The position numbers and the translations under genes are program-made. From Paraburkholderia aspalathi (GTDB lineage: Bacteria; Pseudomonadota; Gammaproteobacteria; Burkholderiales; Burkholderiaceae), in NCBI RefSeq assembly GCF_900116445.1, contig NZ_FPBH01000009.1, positions 124,001 to 188,000 of the forward strand: 64,000 bases of DNA. The letters run 5' to 3'. The notes under the pieces are model-generated. The model ran no database searches. It was not told where the DNA came from and saw only the letters and a list, made by a program, of their open reading frames with translations. Within the stretch, counting starts at the first letter, position 1, and each line of letters starts with the position of its first letter. This document shows positions 9,020-17,173 of this stretch, one piece after another.

Positions 9020-9406
9020 ATGAAGCTCAATCCGTTCATCGATCTGCTGGGTGCAAGGGTCGAAGTATGGCGTGACGGCTATGCCGAGATCGTTTTACCG
9101 GTCACGCCGAGCCTGCTGAATTCCGGTGGCATTCTGCACGGCGGTGTGACCGCCGCGCTGCTGGACTCGGTGTGCGGCCTCGCGGGTCTGTTCAATCGTG
9201 AAGAGGGGAAGCAGCGCGTAGGCTCAACCCTTTCGCTGACGCTGTCGTATCTGGAGAAGGGCGTGGGCACGCATATCGTCGGCAAGGGCTACGTTCAGCG
9301 CGAAGGCCGTTCAGTGTTCTTTGCCAACGGCGAGGCGTGGACCGATAGCGGTGTGCTTATCGCAACCGCGCAAGGCGTGTTCAGCCACGCCACGGTCGCG
9401 GCATGA
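9020..9406 (+). CDS. PaaI-type hotdog thioesterase
   Basis: A 128-residue single hotdog-fold protein that probably hydrolyses acyl-CoA esters. Seen: the family signature HGGV at 40-43, a following helix with an acidic residue (ALLDS, Asp49) and the strand pattern of PaaI/YbgC-like enzymes. PaaI members release CoA from blocked or aberrant intermediates. A TTG 15 bases upstream is in frame, but ATG at 9020 has an AGGG/GGAG ribosome site and the usual N-terminus. It diverges from the porin and shares the site 3 promoter region. The PaaX 2 gene follows after 124 bp. A role in rescuing CoA from dead-end thioesters is inferred. Confidence 0.88.
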   Translation: MKLNPFIDLLGARVEVWRDGYAEIVLPVTPSLLNSGGILHGGVTAALLDSVCGLAGLFNREEGKQRVGSTLSLTLSYLEKGVGTHIVGKGYVQREGRSVFFANGEAWTDSGVLIATAQGVFSHATVAA

Positions 9407-9530
9407 AGCAGATGGCAGTTGCTCCTGAGGGCACGCTTCGCCGCTTGACGTGTCCGTGGCAAATTGCCTACCATCGGACGTTTTTAAGCAGCACCCTCCA
9501 TTTTTACGTTCGTCAGATCAGGAACGCGGC

Positions 9531-10400
9531 ATGGCAGATTCGTCTCACAACGCAATTGAATTCGGCGACGAGGCCGATACCGCAGAACGCGTCACGCCGG
9601 GCAGCGCGCGGTCGCTTCTGTTGACGCTGCTCGGCGAGTTCGTCGTGCGCGAGGATCGTCCAGTGTGGACGGCTACCTTGCTGCACGCATTAGAAGGTGT
9701 TGGCGTGGCCGAGAAAGCGGCTCGCCAGGCGATTGCGCGTGCAGCGACCGCGGGGTGGATCGAGAATGCACGTGACGGCCGGCGCGCCAGTTGGTCGCTG
9801 ACCACGCGCGGCCGCGATCTGATCGCAGCGGGGTCGCTGCGTGTGAAGTCGCTGGCAGGCGAGGCGTGGAACGGTCATTGGCTCGTCCTGCATCTGTCTT
9901 TGCCCGAAACGCATCGCACGATGCGCGTCAAAGCCTATCGCGCGCTGAGTTGGTTGGGTTTCGGCAATCCATCGCCGGCGCTGTGGGTCAACCCTCACGT
10001 GAACAGACAGGCTGAAACGAAGGCGGTACTTGCGGAACTGGGTCTGTCGGGGGTGGCCTTCGGGTTTGTCGGTAAATCGTTCGATCTCGGGGTGAGCGAT
10101 GCCGAGCTCGCCCAACGCGCATGGAATCTTGACGCCGTGTCGGAGCACTATCGCGAACTCGCATCGACGTTCCAGAAAATGCGGCCGCGCTCGGACGACG
10201 CGATCCTGTTTGCGCACGTGCAACTGGTCAATCAGTTGCAACGCCTGCCCTATATCGATCCCGGTCTGCCGGACATTCTGTTGCCGGCCGGTTGGCAGGG
10301 ACGCCAGGACGCCGCGAAGCTGGGCACGATTCGGGCGCGCTGGCAGGACGCCGCCCACGCGAGGTGGACGGAGCTAACCGGCACCGCGCCCGCGCGGTAA
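9531..10400 (+). CDS. PaaX-family transcriptional regulator 2
   Basis: Paralogue of the regulator at 5389: 289 residues with the same blocks in order (ARSLLLTLLGEF near 25, KAARQAIARA near 60, YRALSWLGFGNP near 140, MRPRSDDAILFAHV near 220, and an identical type of C-terminal ending). Family knowledge predicts an acyl-CoA-responsive repressor. The ATG at 9531 has AGGAA upstream; the in-frame ATG at 9450 would add a stretch with no family similarity. It ends 6 bp from the stop of the convergent ligase 2. Two PaaX proteins in one module suggest different ligands, or a heteromeric or layered control; which of the four sites each binds is unknown. Confidence 0.9.
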   Translation: MADSSHNAIEFGDEADTAERVTPGSARSLLLTLLGEFVVREDRPVWTATLLHALEGVGVAEKAARQAIARAATAGWIENARDGRRASWSLTTRGRDLIAAGSLRVKSLAGEAWNGHWLVLHLSLPETHRTMRVKAYRALSWLGFGNPSPALWVNPHVNRQAETKAVLAELGLSGVAFGFVGKSFDLGVSDAELAQRAWNLDAVSEHYRELASTFQKMRPRSDDAILFAHVQLVNQLQRLPYIDPGLPDILLPAGWQGRQDAAKLGTIRARWQDAAHARWTELTGTAPAR

Positions 10401-10406
10401 CCGGCC

Positions 10407-12065
10407 TCAGCAGTTAGGAGTGACACGCGAAGGCTCCGTGAGCTGTGTGTCACGCGGGCCGGCCGTTGCGTTGGCTGCGGGCCATTGTTCGACGAGTTCG
10501 CGCTTGAGAATCTTGCCTGACGCATTGGTCGGCAACGCGTCGAAGCGCAGCCACCAACGGGACGGAATTTCGAAGCGACCGAGTGTCGTGCCCGCATGCT
10601 CCGCGAGATCCTCCGGGCGTATCGTCGCGCCCGGCCGCAGCACGACCGCGGCCGCCACTTCCTCGCCGAGATCGTCATGCGGCAATGCCATGACGGCGAC
10701 TTCGAGCACATCCGGATGCGTAGCCAGGCAGCGCTCTACATGAGCCGACGCGATGTTCTCGCCGCCGCGAATGATGATGTCTTTCGAGCGGCCCACTACA
10801 TAGAGTCGATTCTCTTCGTCGAGACGGCCGAGGTCGCCGGTGCGAATCCAGCCGTCCTTGTCGGCGATCGACGCTTCTTCGCCCCAATAGCGGCTGGCCG
10901 CCGAAGGCGTGCGCGCGCAGATTTCGCCCACGCCGTGCGGATCCGCTTTATCGATCCTGATCTCGACTACCGGCAATGGCCGGCCGACGTAACCAGGCCG
11001 GCCTTGCAACTCCGCACCGGATGCCGCGGCCAAGACGCCGCCGGCCTCCGTTAACCCATACAAGCTGTTGACACGCTTCTTGATGAGCGGAAACGCCGCC
11101 TGAATTTTCGCGCGCAGTTCGGGCGAGACTGCGGCGCCGCCCATCGGGATCGATTTGACGCTGGAGGTGTCGTAGTCGGCGAAGTGCTCGAACTCGACCA
11201 CCCGTGACACCATCGTCGGAATGCCGCCCCACACGCGTACTCGTTCCTGCTGGATCAGACTCAATACCTTTTCAGGTGTGAAGCGGCCTTCCAGAAAAAT
11301 CAGTGCGCCGCCGGACAGCAGCGTCGAGAAGCTGATCTGAATGCCCGACAAATGAAACAGCGGCACGGTCAGCAAGCTGGTCGTGCCGGCGTGGTCCGGG
11401 CCCAGTTCATCCGGCAGGCGGCCGGTCAGCACCAGCAGATTCTGGATGTTCGCGATCACGGCGCGATGCGACATCACTACGGCCTTGGCGGCGCCTGTCG
11501 TGCCCGAACTGAACATGAGAATGGCCGGATCGTCTTCCGCGATATCCGCGTCGGGCAGATGAAACATCGTGTCCGCGCCGTGTTCCGCGTGCAACTGATC
11601 GAAGGCCAGCCGTGTATAGCCGGCGGGAAAAGTACGTTCGGCGGGCCGGTCGGTGACGATGAGCGCGGGCTTCACCAGATCCACTGCGTGCGCCGTTTCC
11701 GTGTCGCTCCACCAGGCATTACCAAGTGCGGCGACGGCGCCCAGACGCTGGGTCGCCCAGAACGCGAGCAGCCACTCGACGCTATTGAAGCCGAGCAGCA
11801 TCACGCGGTCACCGGTCCGCACGCCGGCCGCGCGAAGCTGTGTCGCCACCACGCCGACGGCACGCGCATGCGTCTCGAAGCTGAGGCGCCGCTGTCCTTC
11901 GACGAGAAACGGCCGCTCGCCCCAGCGCAGGCTATCGGTCAGCAATTCGGCGAGCGAGCGTGGCCGGTTTCGATAGGCGCGGCAGGCATGCTGATCGACC
12001 GTGATCGATTCGACATCGCGGCCCCAACGTTGGGATTGACCGGCTTCGGTTACGACTTCCGCCAT
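10407..12065 (-). CDS. AMP-forming acyl-CoA synthetase (ligase 2)
   Basis: ANL-superfamily adenylate-forming ligase of 552 residues, only distantly similar to ligases 1 and 3. The adenylate loop MFSSGTTGAAKA is at 184-195 and is followed by the SLYGLTEAGG block, the hinge/core motif GDLGRLD with GRSKDIIIRGGENI, and the C-terminal lysine in NASGKILK. It lies 56 bp downstream of a CaiB-type CoA-transferase on the same strand (a likely two-gene operon with a promoter near 13400). GAGGT precedes the ATG. It probably activates a second acid of the pathway, such as a shortened chain; the substrate is not identifiable. Confidence 0.92.
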   Translation of the reverse strand: MAEVVTEAGQSQRWGRDVESITVDQHACRAYRNRPRSLAELLTDSLRWGERPFLVEGQRRLSFETHARAVGVVATQLRAAGVRTGDRVMLLGFNSVEWLLAFWATQRLGAVAALGNAWWSDTETAHAVDLVKPALIVTDRPAERTFPAGYTRLAFDQLHAEHGADTMFHLPDADIAEDDPAILMFSSGTTGAAKAVVMSHRAVIANIQNLLVLTGRLPDELGPDHAGTTSLLTVPLFHLSGIQISFSTLLSGGALIFLEGRFTPEKVLSLIQQERVRVWGGIPTMVSRVVEFEHFADYDTSSVKSIPMGGAAVSPELRAKIQAAFPLIKKRVNSLYGLTEAGGVLAAASGAELQGRPGYVGRPLPVVEIRIDKADPHGVGEICARTPSAASRYWGEEASIADKDGWIRTGDLGRLDEENRLYVVGRSKDIIIRGGENIASAHVERCLATHPDVLEVAVMALPHDDLGEEVAAAVVLRPGATIRPEDLAEHAGTTLGRFEIPSRWWLRFDALPTNASGKILKRELVEQWPAANATAGPRDTQLTEPSRVTPNC

Positions 12066-12121
12066 TTTTTACCTCAGTGATTGGATAGAAAGCGCTGCGT
12101 GCGCGAGATGCATTGCGTGGT

Positions 12122-13354
12122 TCAGGAACCGGCGCACTGGCGCGCGGCGAGACCCAGCGCGCCGAGGACTTCGTTGGTGTGCTCACCCACGGCGGGCGAC
12201 GCGGCCACACGCGAACGTCGCTTGCCGTCGAAACGGATCGGCGCTTCAACCGATTTCACCGATGCCGAATCGGCGCCGGTGTCCACTTCAATCCATGCGC
12301 CCGTGGCGGCGGCCTGCGCGTCGTCGATCAGATCCGCCGGCGTTTGCACCGGCGCCCACCACACCCCGTGTTCATCGAACACTTTGGCCCAATGCGTGAG
12401 CGGATGCGCGGCAAAGGCGGCGTCGAGCATGGGAATGAAGTCAGCGCGATGCTTCGCGATCGCCCGGGCGCTGTTGAAGCGCTCGTCGCCCAGCAAATCG
12501 CTGCGGCCGATCGCGGCGAGCACCGAGGGCAGATGGCGTTGCGCCTCTACGCCCACCAGGAAGAACCAGCGGCTGTCCTGAGTGCGATAGGAGTTGTACA
12601 GCGGCGTACGCGACTCGCCGCGCGGATATGGCGGCTTGGGGTTGCCACCCATGGCCTGCACGCCGAGTTCGCCGCACAGCGCCCACATGCCGGTGCGCAA
12701 TAACGAAGCCTCGACGAATTGGCCCCGGCCGGTGCGCTCGCGCTCCAGCAATGCCGCCAGCGTGCCGGTCACCGCCGTCATCGCGGTGAAGCTGTCGCCG
12801 ATGCCTTGCATCAGGGCGAGCGGTGCGCTGTCCTGCTGCGTGATCTCGTGCGAAATGCCGGTGCGCGCGAAAAAAGCCGCCACGTCATAACCTGGGCGGT
12901 TCTGGTCGGGACCACCCCAGCCGTATGCGCTGACCGAGCAGTAGACGAGCCGCGGATAGCGCTCGCGAATCGCCTCGGGTGTCAGTTCGAGGCGCATCAG
13001 TGCGTCGGGGCGCAAGTTGGTGAGCAGCACGTCGGCGCTAGCTAGTAAGGCGTCGAACGCTTGCATGCCCGCCTCGGATTTGATTTCGAGTTCCACCGAC
13101 CGTTTGCCGCGATTGGCCGCCAGAAACGCACCGTTGGGCGTGTCGCTGCGCGCACCGAGCGATGAGAAGATTGCCCGCATCGGTTCGCCGCCCGGCGGCT
13201 CGATCTTGATCACGTCTGCACCCCAATCGGCCAGCAGGCCGCCGGCTAGCGGCCCGGCCATCCAGTGCGCAAATTCGATCACCCGTATGCCAGCCAACGG
13301 CTGTGCGCCTTGATCGTGCGGCGCTGCGTGGGCGCCGTGCGGTGTCTCGCTCAT
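12122..13354 (-). CDS. Class III CoA-transferase (CaiB/BaiF family)
   Basis: Moves CoA from one thioester to another acid in the cytoplasm. The 410-residue length fits the family. The N-terminal Rossmann block GIRVIEFAHWMAGP is near 22 and GADVIKIEPP at 45. The catalytic aspartate expected in class III enzymes is at 157 (GYDVAA), and MGGNPKPPYPRG lies in the middle. The ATG at 13354 has GGAGA upstream. It heads a minus-strand unit with ligase 2 and diverges from the crotonase at 13574; operator site 4 lies between them. Donor and acceptor acids are unknown. It could also be a racemase (AMACR-like), which shares the fold, so I keep the call at family level. Confidence 0.9.
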   Translation of the reverse strand: MSETPHGAHAAPHDQGAQPLAGIRVIEFAHWMAGPLAGGLLADWGADVIKIEPPGGEPMRAIFSSLGARSDTPNGAFLAANRGKRSVELEIKSEAGMQAFDALLASADVLLTNLRPDALMRLELTPEAIRERYPRLVYCSVSAYGWGGPDQNRPGYDVAAFFARTGISHEITQQDSAPLALMQGIGDSFTAMTAVTGTLAALLERERTGRGQFVEASLLRTGMWALCGELGVQAMGGNPKPPYPRGESRTPLYNSYRTQDSRWFFLVGVEAQRHLPSVLAAIGRSDLLGDERFNSARAIAKHRADFIPMLDAAFAAHPLTHWAKVFDEHGVWWAPVQTPADLIDDAQAAATGAWIEVDTGADSASVKSVEAPIRFDGKRRSRVAASPAVGEHTNEVLGALGLAARQCAGS

Positions 13355-13450
13355 ATCTGTTCTCCAGGGTTTTTCAGAAGCGTCCCGATCGATGAAGCCT
13401 GAAATGACAATGCGGCGCTTGCGAGGGATCGGGTTGGCCTTGAAAAAATA

Positions 13451-13485
13451 CTACATATGTTGATACTATTAGTCAAACGATGTAG
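13451..13485. promoter_or_regulatory. Putative PaaX-family operator, site 4
   Basis: CTACAT (13451-13456), 23 bp, ATGTAG (13480-13485). It lies between the divergent CoA-transferase (start 96 bp to the left) and crotonase (start 88 bp to the right). The right flank matches site 3 over ATGTAGCATTTAT. The recurrence at identical spacing makes chance unlikely. Confidence 0.7.
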
Positions 13486-13573
13486 CATTTATTCAGGCGC
13501 TGGCGCAGCGGGCTGGATTGAACGGTCGATGGCCCTGTCCTCGCGGTTGGCAACCTTTTGCATGGAGCTATGT

Positions 13574-14425
13574 ATGGAACCAGCGATCCTGGTCGAGAAA
13601 GACGGTCCGGTTGCGCGGTTGATCCTCAATCGCCCCGAAAAGCACAACGCGCTGAAGTTCGATGACCTCGACACGCTGGTCGAAGCGCTTCACGAAGCGG
13701 AGGCCGACGACGACGTCAAGGTCATCATCCTGAAAGGGCGTGGGCAGTCGTTCTGCTCCGGACACGATTACAACGACGCCGTGCGCTCATACGGGCTCGA
13801 AACGACTGAACCTGGTGTGAAACCGCGCCGACCGAGTCAGCGTTCGCGCTTGCTGCGTGATCGTAAGCTTGGCGAGAACTACATGGCGTTCCAGTATTCG
13901 CTGAAGCCGGTGATTGCGCAGGTGCAGGGGTGGTGCACGGGCGCCGGGCTCTATCTGGTGGAACTGGTGGATCTCGCGATTGCCGCGGACGACGCCCGCT
14001 TCAGCCATTCGGAACAACGCCTCGGACTGGCCGGCAATACGTGGCATCTGAATACGCAGATCATGACCTATGGTCCGAAGAAAGCGCGTGAGTTACTACT
14101 GCTGGGTGACAACTTTGACGGCCGCGATGCGGAACGCCTCGGCCTCGTGAATCAAAGCGTGCCGCAGGAGCAACTCGAATCCACTGTCGAAGACTGGGCC
14201 CGCCGCGTCGCACAGCATCCGCGCGACGCGCTCGTCACCGGCAAGGCGATGTTCCAGATGGCGCTCGACAGTCTCGGTGGTTCTCAGCAGTTCTATCGTG
14301 GCTATGTAGGCCACACGCTCGGGACCAATCTTCGGCTGGAAGAAGATGAATACAACTTTTTACGCGAGCGGCGCGACAAAGGCACCACTGCTGCGTTCAA
14401 GGAACGCAACAAGGAGTTCGACTGA
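13574..14425 (+). CDS. Enoyl-CoA hydratase/isomerase (crotonase family) 1
   Basis: Crotonase-fold enzyme, 283 residues, acting on an enoyl-CoA or a related thioester. The oxyanion-hole segments are present: GQSFCSGHDYND near residue 60 and GWCTGAGLYLVEL near 120. An acidic residue in the SEQRLGLAG loop sits close to where crotonase Glu144 falls. The C-terminus is long and basic. The frame is open from 13457, through site 4, so I choose the ATG at 13574, which has GGAG 6 bases upstream and begins just before the first family block. The next crotonase gene starts 75 bp later. Whether it hydrates, isomerises or hydrolyses cannot be decided. Confidence 0.88.
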   Translation: MEPAILVEKDGPVARLILNRPEKHNALKFDDLDTLVEALHEAEADDDVKVIILKGRGQSFCSGHDYNDAVRSYGLETTEPGVKPRRPSQRSRLLRDRKLGENYMAFQYSLKPVIAQVQGWCTGAGLYLVELVDLAIAADDARFSHSEQRLGLAGNTWHLNTQIMTYGPKKARELLLLGDNFDGRDAERLGLVNQSVPQEQLESTVEDWARRVAQHPRDALVTGKAMFQMALDSLGGSQQFYRGYVGHTLGTNLRLEEDEYNFLRERRDKGTTAAFKERNKEFD

Positions 14426-14500
14426 TTCGCCTGCGTCGTGCAGACATCAACGGCGCCGTGATTGAGCGCTTGTCGCACGCACATGAGAGGAGACGAGAGT

Positions 14501-15340
14501 ATGGATCTGCATGTCACGGAAACGAGCAAGGAAGATGGCGTGGCGATCGTGCGCCTGAGCCGCCCGGGTCGAGGCAATTCCTGGACCAAACGCATGAACG
14601 AGGAATATCGCTGGCTTATGGCGAGTCACGACGCCGATCCAGAGGTGCGTGTCATCGTCGTGACCGGCGCGGGGCGGCAGTTTTGCGTCGGCGCCGATTT
14701 CAAGGCGCTCGATCACTATGTCGACGCAAAACAGGACTATGTGGAAAGCACCAATGCACAGGTGTTGCCACAACCGGGACATGGCGTGCGAGAGGAATTC
14801 GATCACGAGATGGTCTGGCACTGGGGCCTGCAAAAGCCTGTGATCGCGGCGATCAACGGCGCCTGCGCGGGCATTGCCGTTGCACTCGCGTCGTTCTGTG
14901 ACCTGCGCTACGCAGTGAGCGGCGCCAAGCTCACCACCTCGACGCCGCGCCTCGGTCTGCCGGCCGAATACGGGCTCGCGTGGATTCTGCCGCGCATCGT
15001 CGGCCTGACGCATGCCATGGATATTCTGATCTCCGGCCGTGTGCTGGTTGCCGAGGAAGCAGACCGTATGGGCTGGCTGAACGGCGTGTTCGAAGCGGAA
15101 ACATTCGAATCGCGGATCATGCATATCGCCAAGGACCTTGCGAGGACAACCTCGCCGATCGCGGTCAAAACCGCCAAGCGACAGGTCTATGCCGAGTTGC
15201 TGAGCGCCAACGTGGGCGCTGCCGTCGAAGATTCGAAGCGGCTCATCGGCGAATTGATGAAGGCGCCCGATTATCTGGAAGGCGTCAAGTCGATGCAGGA
15301 AAAGCGCGCGCCGGCGTTCGCGGCGCTGGCGGCGCCATGA
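14501..15340 (+). CDS. Enoyl-CoA hydratase/isomerase (crotonase family) 2
   Basis: Second crotonase-fold protein, 279 residues, with GRQFCVGADFKALD near 55-68 and GACAGIAVALASFCDL near 115-130 for the oxyanion hole, followed by TPRLGLPAEYG. It is not a close copy of its neighbour, so the two probably act on different intermediates. The ATG at 14501 has AGGAGA upstream; the open frame starts 39 bp earlier without a ribosome site. It is in an apparent operon with crotonase 1 and ligase 3 (88 bp gap). A beta-oxidation-type step is likely, but no acyl-CoA dehydrogenase or thiolase accompanies these genes. Confidence 0.88.
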   Translation: MDLHVTETSKEDGVAIVRLSRPGRGNSWTKRMNEEYRWLMASHDADPEVRVIVVTGAGRQFCVGADFKALDHYVDAKQDYVESTNAQVLPQPGHGVREEFDHEMVWHWGLQKPVIAAINGACAGIAVALASFCDLRYAVSGAKLTTSTPRLGLPAEYGLAWILPRIVGLTHAMDILISGRVLVAEEADRMGWLNGVFEAETFESRIMHIAKDLARTTSPIAVKTAKRQVYAELLSANVGAAVEDSKRLIGELMKAPDYLEGVKSMQEKRAPAFAALAAP

Positions 15341-15427
15341 ACCGCGCGATCAGTTACACGCAGAAAGAGGACATGGGTGATGCGGATCGCCGGACTGTGT
15401 CGCCGTTGCAGAAGAGGGGGAAGCGGG

Positions 15428-17101
15428 ATGCCAGCTGAAGTGAAACTTGATGAGTCGTATTGGCCCGCGGACCGTGCGCCGGATCTGTGGGAAACCACGC
15501 TAGGCGACGTGTTGCGCGACGCCGCGCGGAAGGTGCCGGATCGCACCGCGTTCGTGGAAGGCAACGCGGCCACGAAGGCCACGCGGCGCTGGACCTATCG
15601 CGACCTGTTGAGCGCCGCCGAGCGGGTGGCGTTTGCATTGTTGAAGCGCTTCGCTCCCGGTGACAGAGTGGCGGTGTGGTCGCCCAATTCCGCCGAATGG
15701 ATTCTATTGCAGCACGGCGCGAGCCTTGCCGGTTTGGTGCTCGTGACTGTCAATCCAGCGTATCTCGCCGATGAAGTGCGTCACGTACTGCGTAGTGCGA
15801 GAGCGGCTGGAGTATTTTTTACCGCGGCCTACCGCAATACGGATCAACGTGCGATTATCGACGCGATTGCCCCGAGCTTGCCGCATCTGCGCGAGATGAT
15901 CTGCTTCGACGACTGGGCGCAATTCTGCGAGGCCGGCGACACGCCGGTTGAATTGCCGCGCGTGCGGCCCACCGATATGGTGCAGATTCAGTTCACGTCT
16001 GGGACTACTGGTTTTCCGAAGGGGGCATGTCTACACCATCGCGGCCTGGTCAACGCATCACGCTTCGCATCGTTGCGCGCGAACTTTCCGGAAGGCGGTG
16101 TGTGGGTCAGCGCGATGCCGCTCTTTCACGTCGGCGGGTGCGCGGGGAGTCAACTGGGCGCGTTCACACGGCTGGGCACTTTCGTGATGCTCACCCAGTT
16201 TGACGCTGCATTCATGCTCGAACTGATCGCCGCGGAGCGGGGAAATCACATTCATGCGGTGCCCACCATGGTGATCGCGTTGATGGAGCATCCGAGCCGG
16301 CCGCGACTGGATCTAACGAGTCTGAAGGTGATCATGAGCGGCGGAACGCCCGTGCCGGCGCCGCTGGTGGTCAAGGTCATGCAGACCTTCGATTGCCGCT
16401 TCACCATCACCTTCGGGCAAACGGAACTGAACGGCGTCATCTGCCAGACCTTTCCCGACGACACCCCGGAGCGTCAGGCTGAAACCATCGGACGTCCCGC
16501 GCCGCAGATGGAAGTGAAGATTGCCGACCCGCAAACTGGCGCGACTCTGCCGCTCGGCCAGACGGGCGAAATCTGGGCGCGCGGCTACCAATCCATGCTC
16601 GGCTATTTCGACATGCATGAAGCGTCGAAAAGCACGCTGCGCGAGGACGGTTGGCTGCGTACCGGCGACCAGGCCCGAATGGATGAGCACGGCTATTTGC
16701 GCATCACCGGGCGTCTGAAGGATTCGATCATTCGCGGCGGCGAGAACATCTATCCGAAAGAGATCGAAGACGTGCTGTGGACCCACGAGGCCATTGCGCA
16801 GGTCGCGGTGGTCGGCGCTCCGGATTCGAAGTGGGGCGAAATCGTGGCTGCCGTGGTGCGCTTCAAAGCCGACGTACCGAAGCCAACCGCTGACGATCTG
16901 CATGCGTTCTGCCGCGCACGGCTCGCGGCGTACAAGACGCCGGCGCTGTGGTTCTTCGTCGATGAATTTCCCGCGACGTCGTCGGGGAAGATCCAGAAAT
17001 ACAGGTTGCGCGAACAGATCGCGGCAGGTGATTTGGTCAGCGAGCCACGCGTCGCCTCGCAAACTGCGGTCCCGTCTGTCGCGAAGGTGTCGATCGCATA
17101 G
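15428..17101 (+). CDS. AMP-forming acyl-CoA synthetase (ligase 3, paralogue of ligase 1)
   Basis: 557-residue adenylate-forming CoA ligase, nearly collinear with ligase 1: FTSGTTGFPKG falls at 189-199 in both, and GQTELNGVI and RLKDSIIRGGENIYP are shared. Main differences lie in the N-terminal 55 residues and around the substrate pocket (for example IVLVPVN versus LVLVTVN). The ATG at 15428 follows a GAGGGGGAAG purine run, while the frame start at 15377 lacks one. It is third in the crotonase operon and is followed by ALDH (72 bp). It probably activates an acid of similar shape to that used by ligase 1, such as an isomer or chain-shortened product. Confidence 0.93.
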   Translation: MPAEVKLDESYWPADRAPDLWETTLGDVLRDAARKVPDRTAFVEGNAATKATRRWTYRDLLSAAERVAFALLKRFAPGDRVAVWSPNSAEWILLQHGASLAGLVLVTVNPAYLADEVRHVLRSARAAGVFFTAAYRNTDQRAIIDAIAPSLPHLREMICFDDWAQFCEAGDTPVELPRVRPTDMVQIQFTSGTTGFPKGACLHHRGLVNASRFASLRANFPEGGVWVSAMPLFHVGGCAGSQLGAFTRLGTFVMLTQFDAAFMLELIAAERGNHIHAVPTMVIALMEHPSRPRLDLTSLKVIMSGGTPVPAPLVVKVMQTFDCRFTITFGQTELNGVICQTFPDDTPERQAETIGRPAPQMEVKIADPQTGATLPLGQTGEIWARGYQSMLGYFDMHEASKSTLREDGWLRTGDQARMDEHGYLRITGRLKDSIIRGGENIYPKEIEDVLWTHEAIAQVAVVGAPDSKWGEIVAAVVRFKADVPKPTADDLHAFCRARLAAYKTPALWFFVDEFPATSSGKIQKYRLREQIAAGDLVSEPRVASQTAVPSVAKVSIA

Positions 17102-17173
17102 AGACTTAAGGCCGCTTGCGAAAGCTCGCGGTATAAAACGGAGCGGTCAGGCCGCCGCTCACAGGAGACAGGC

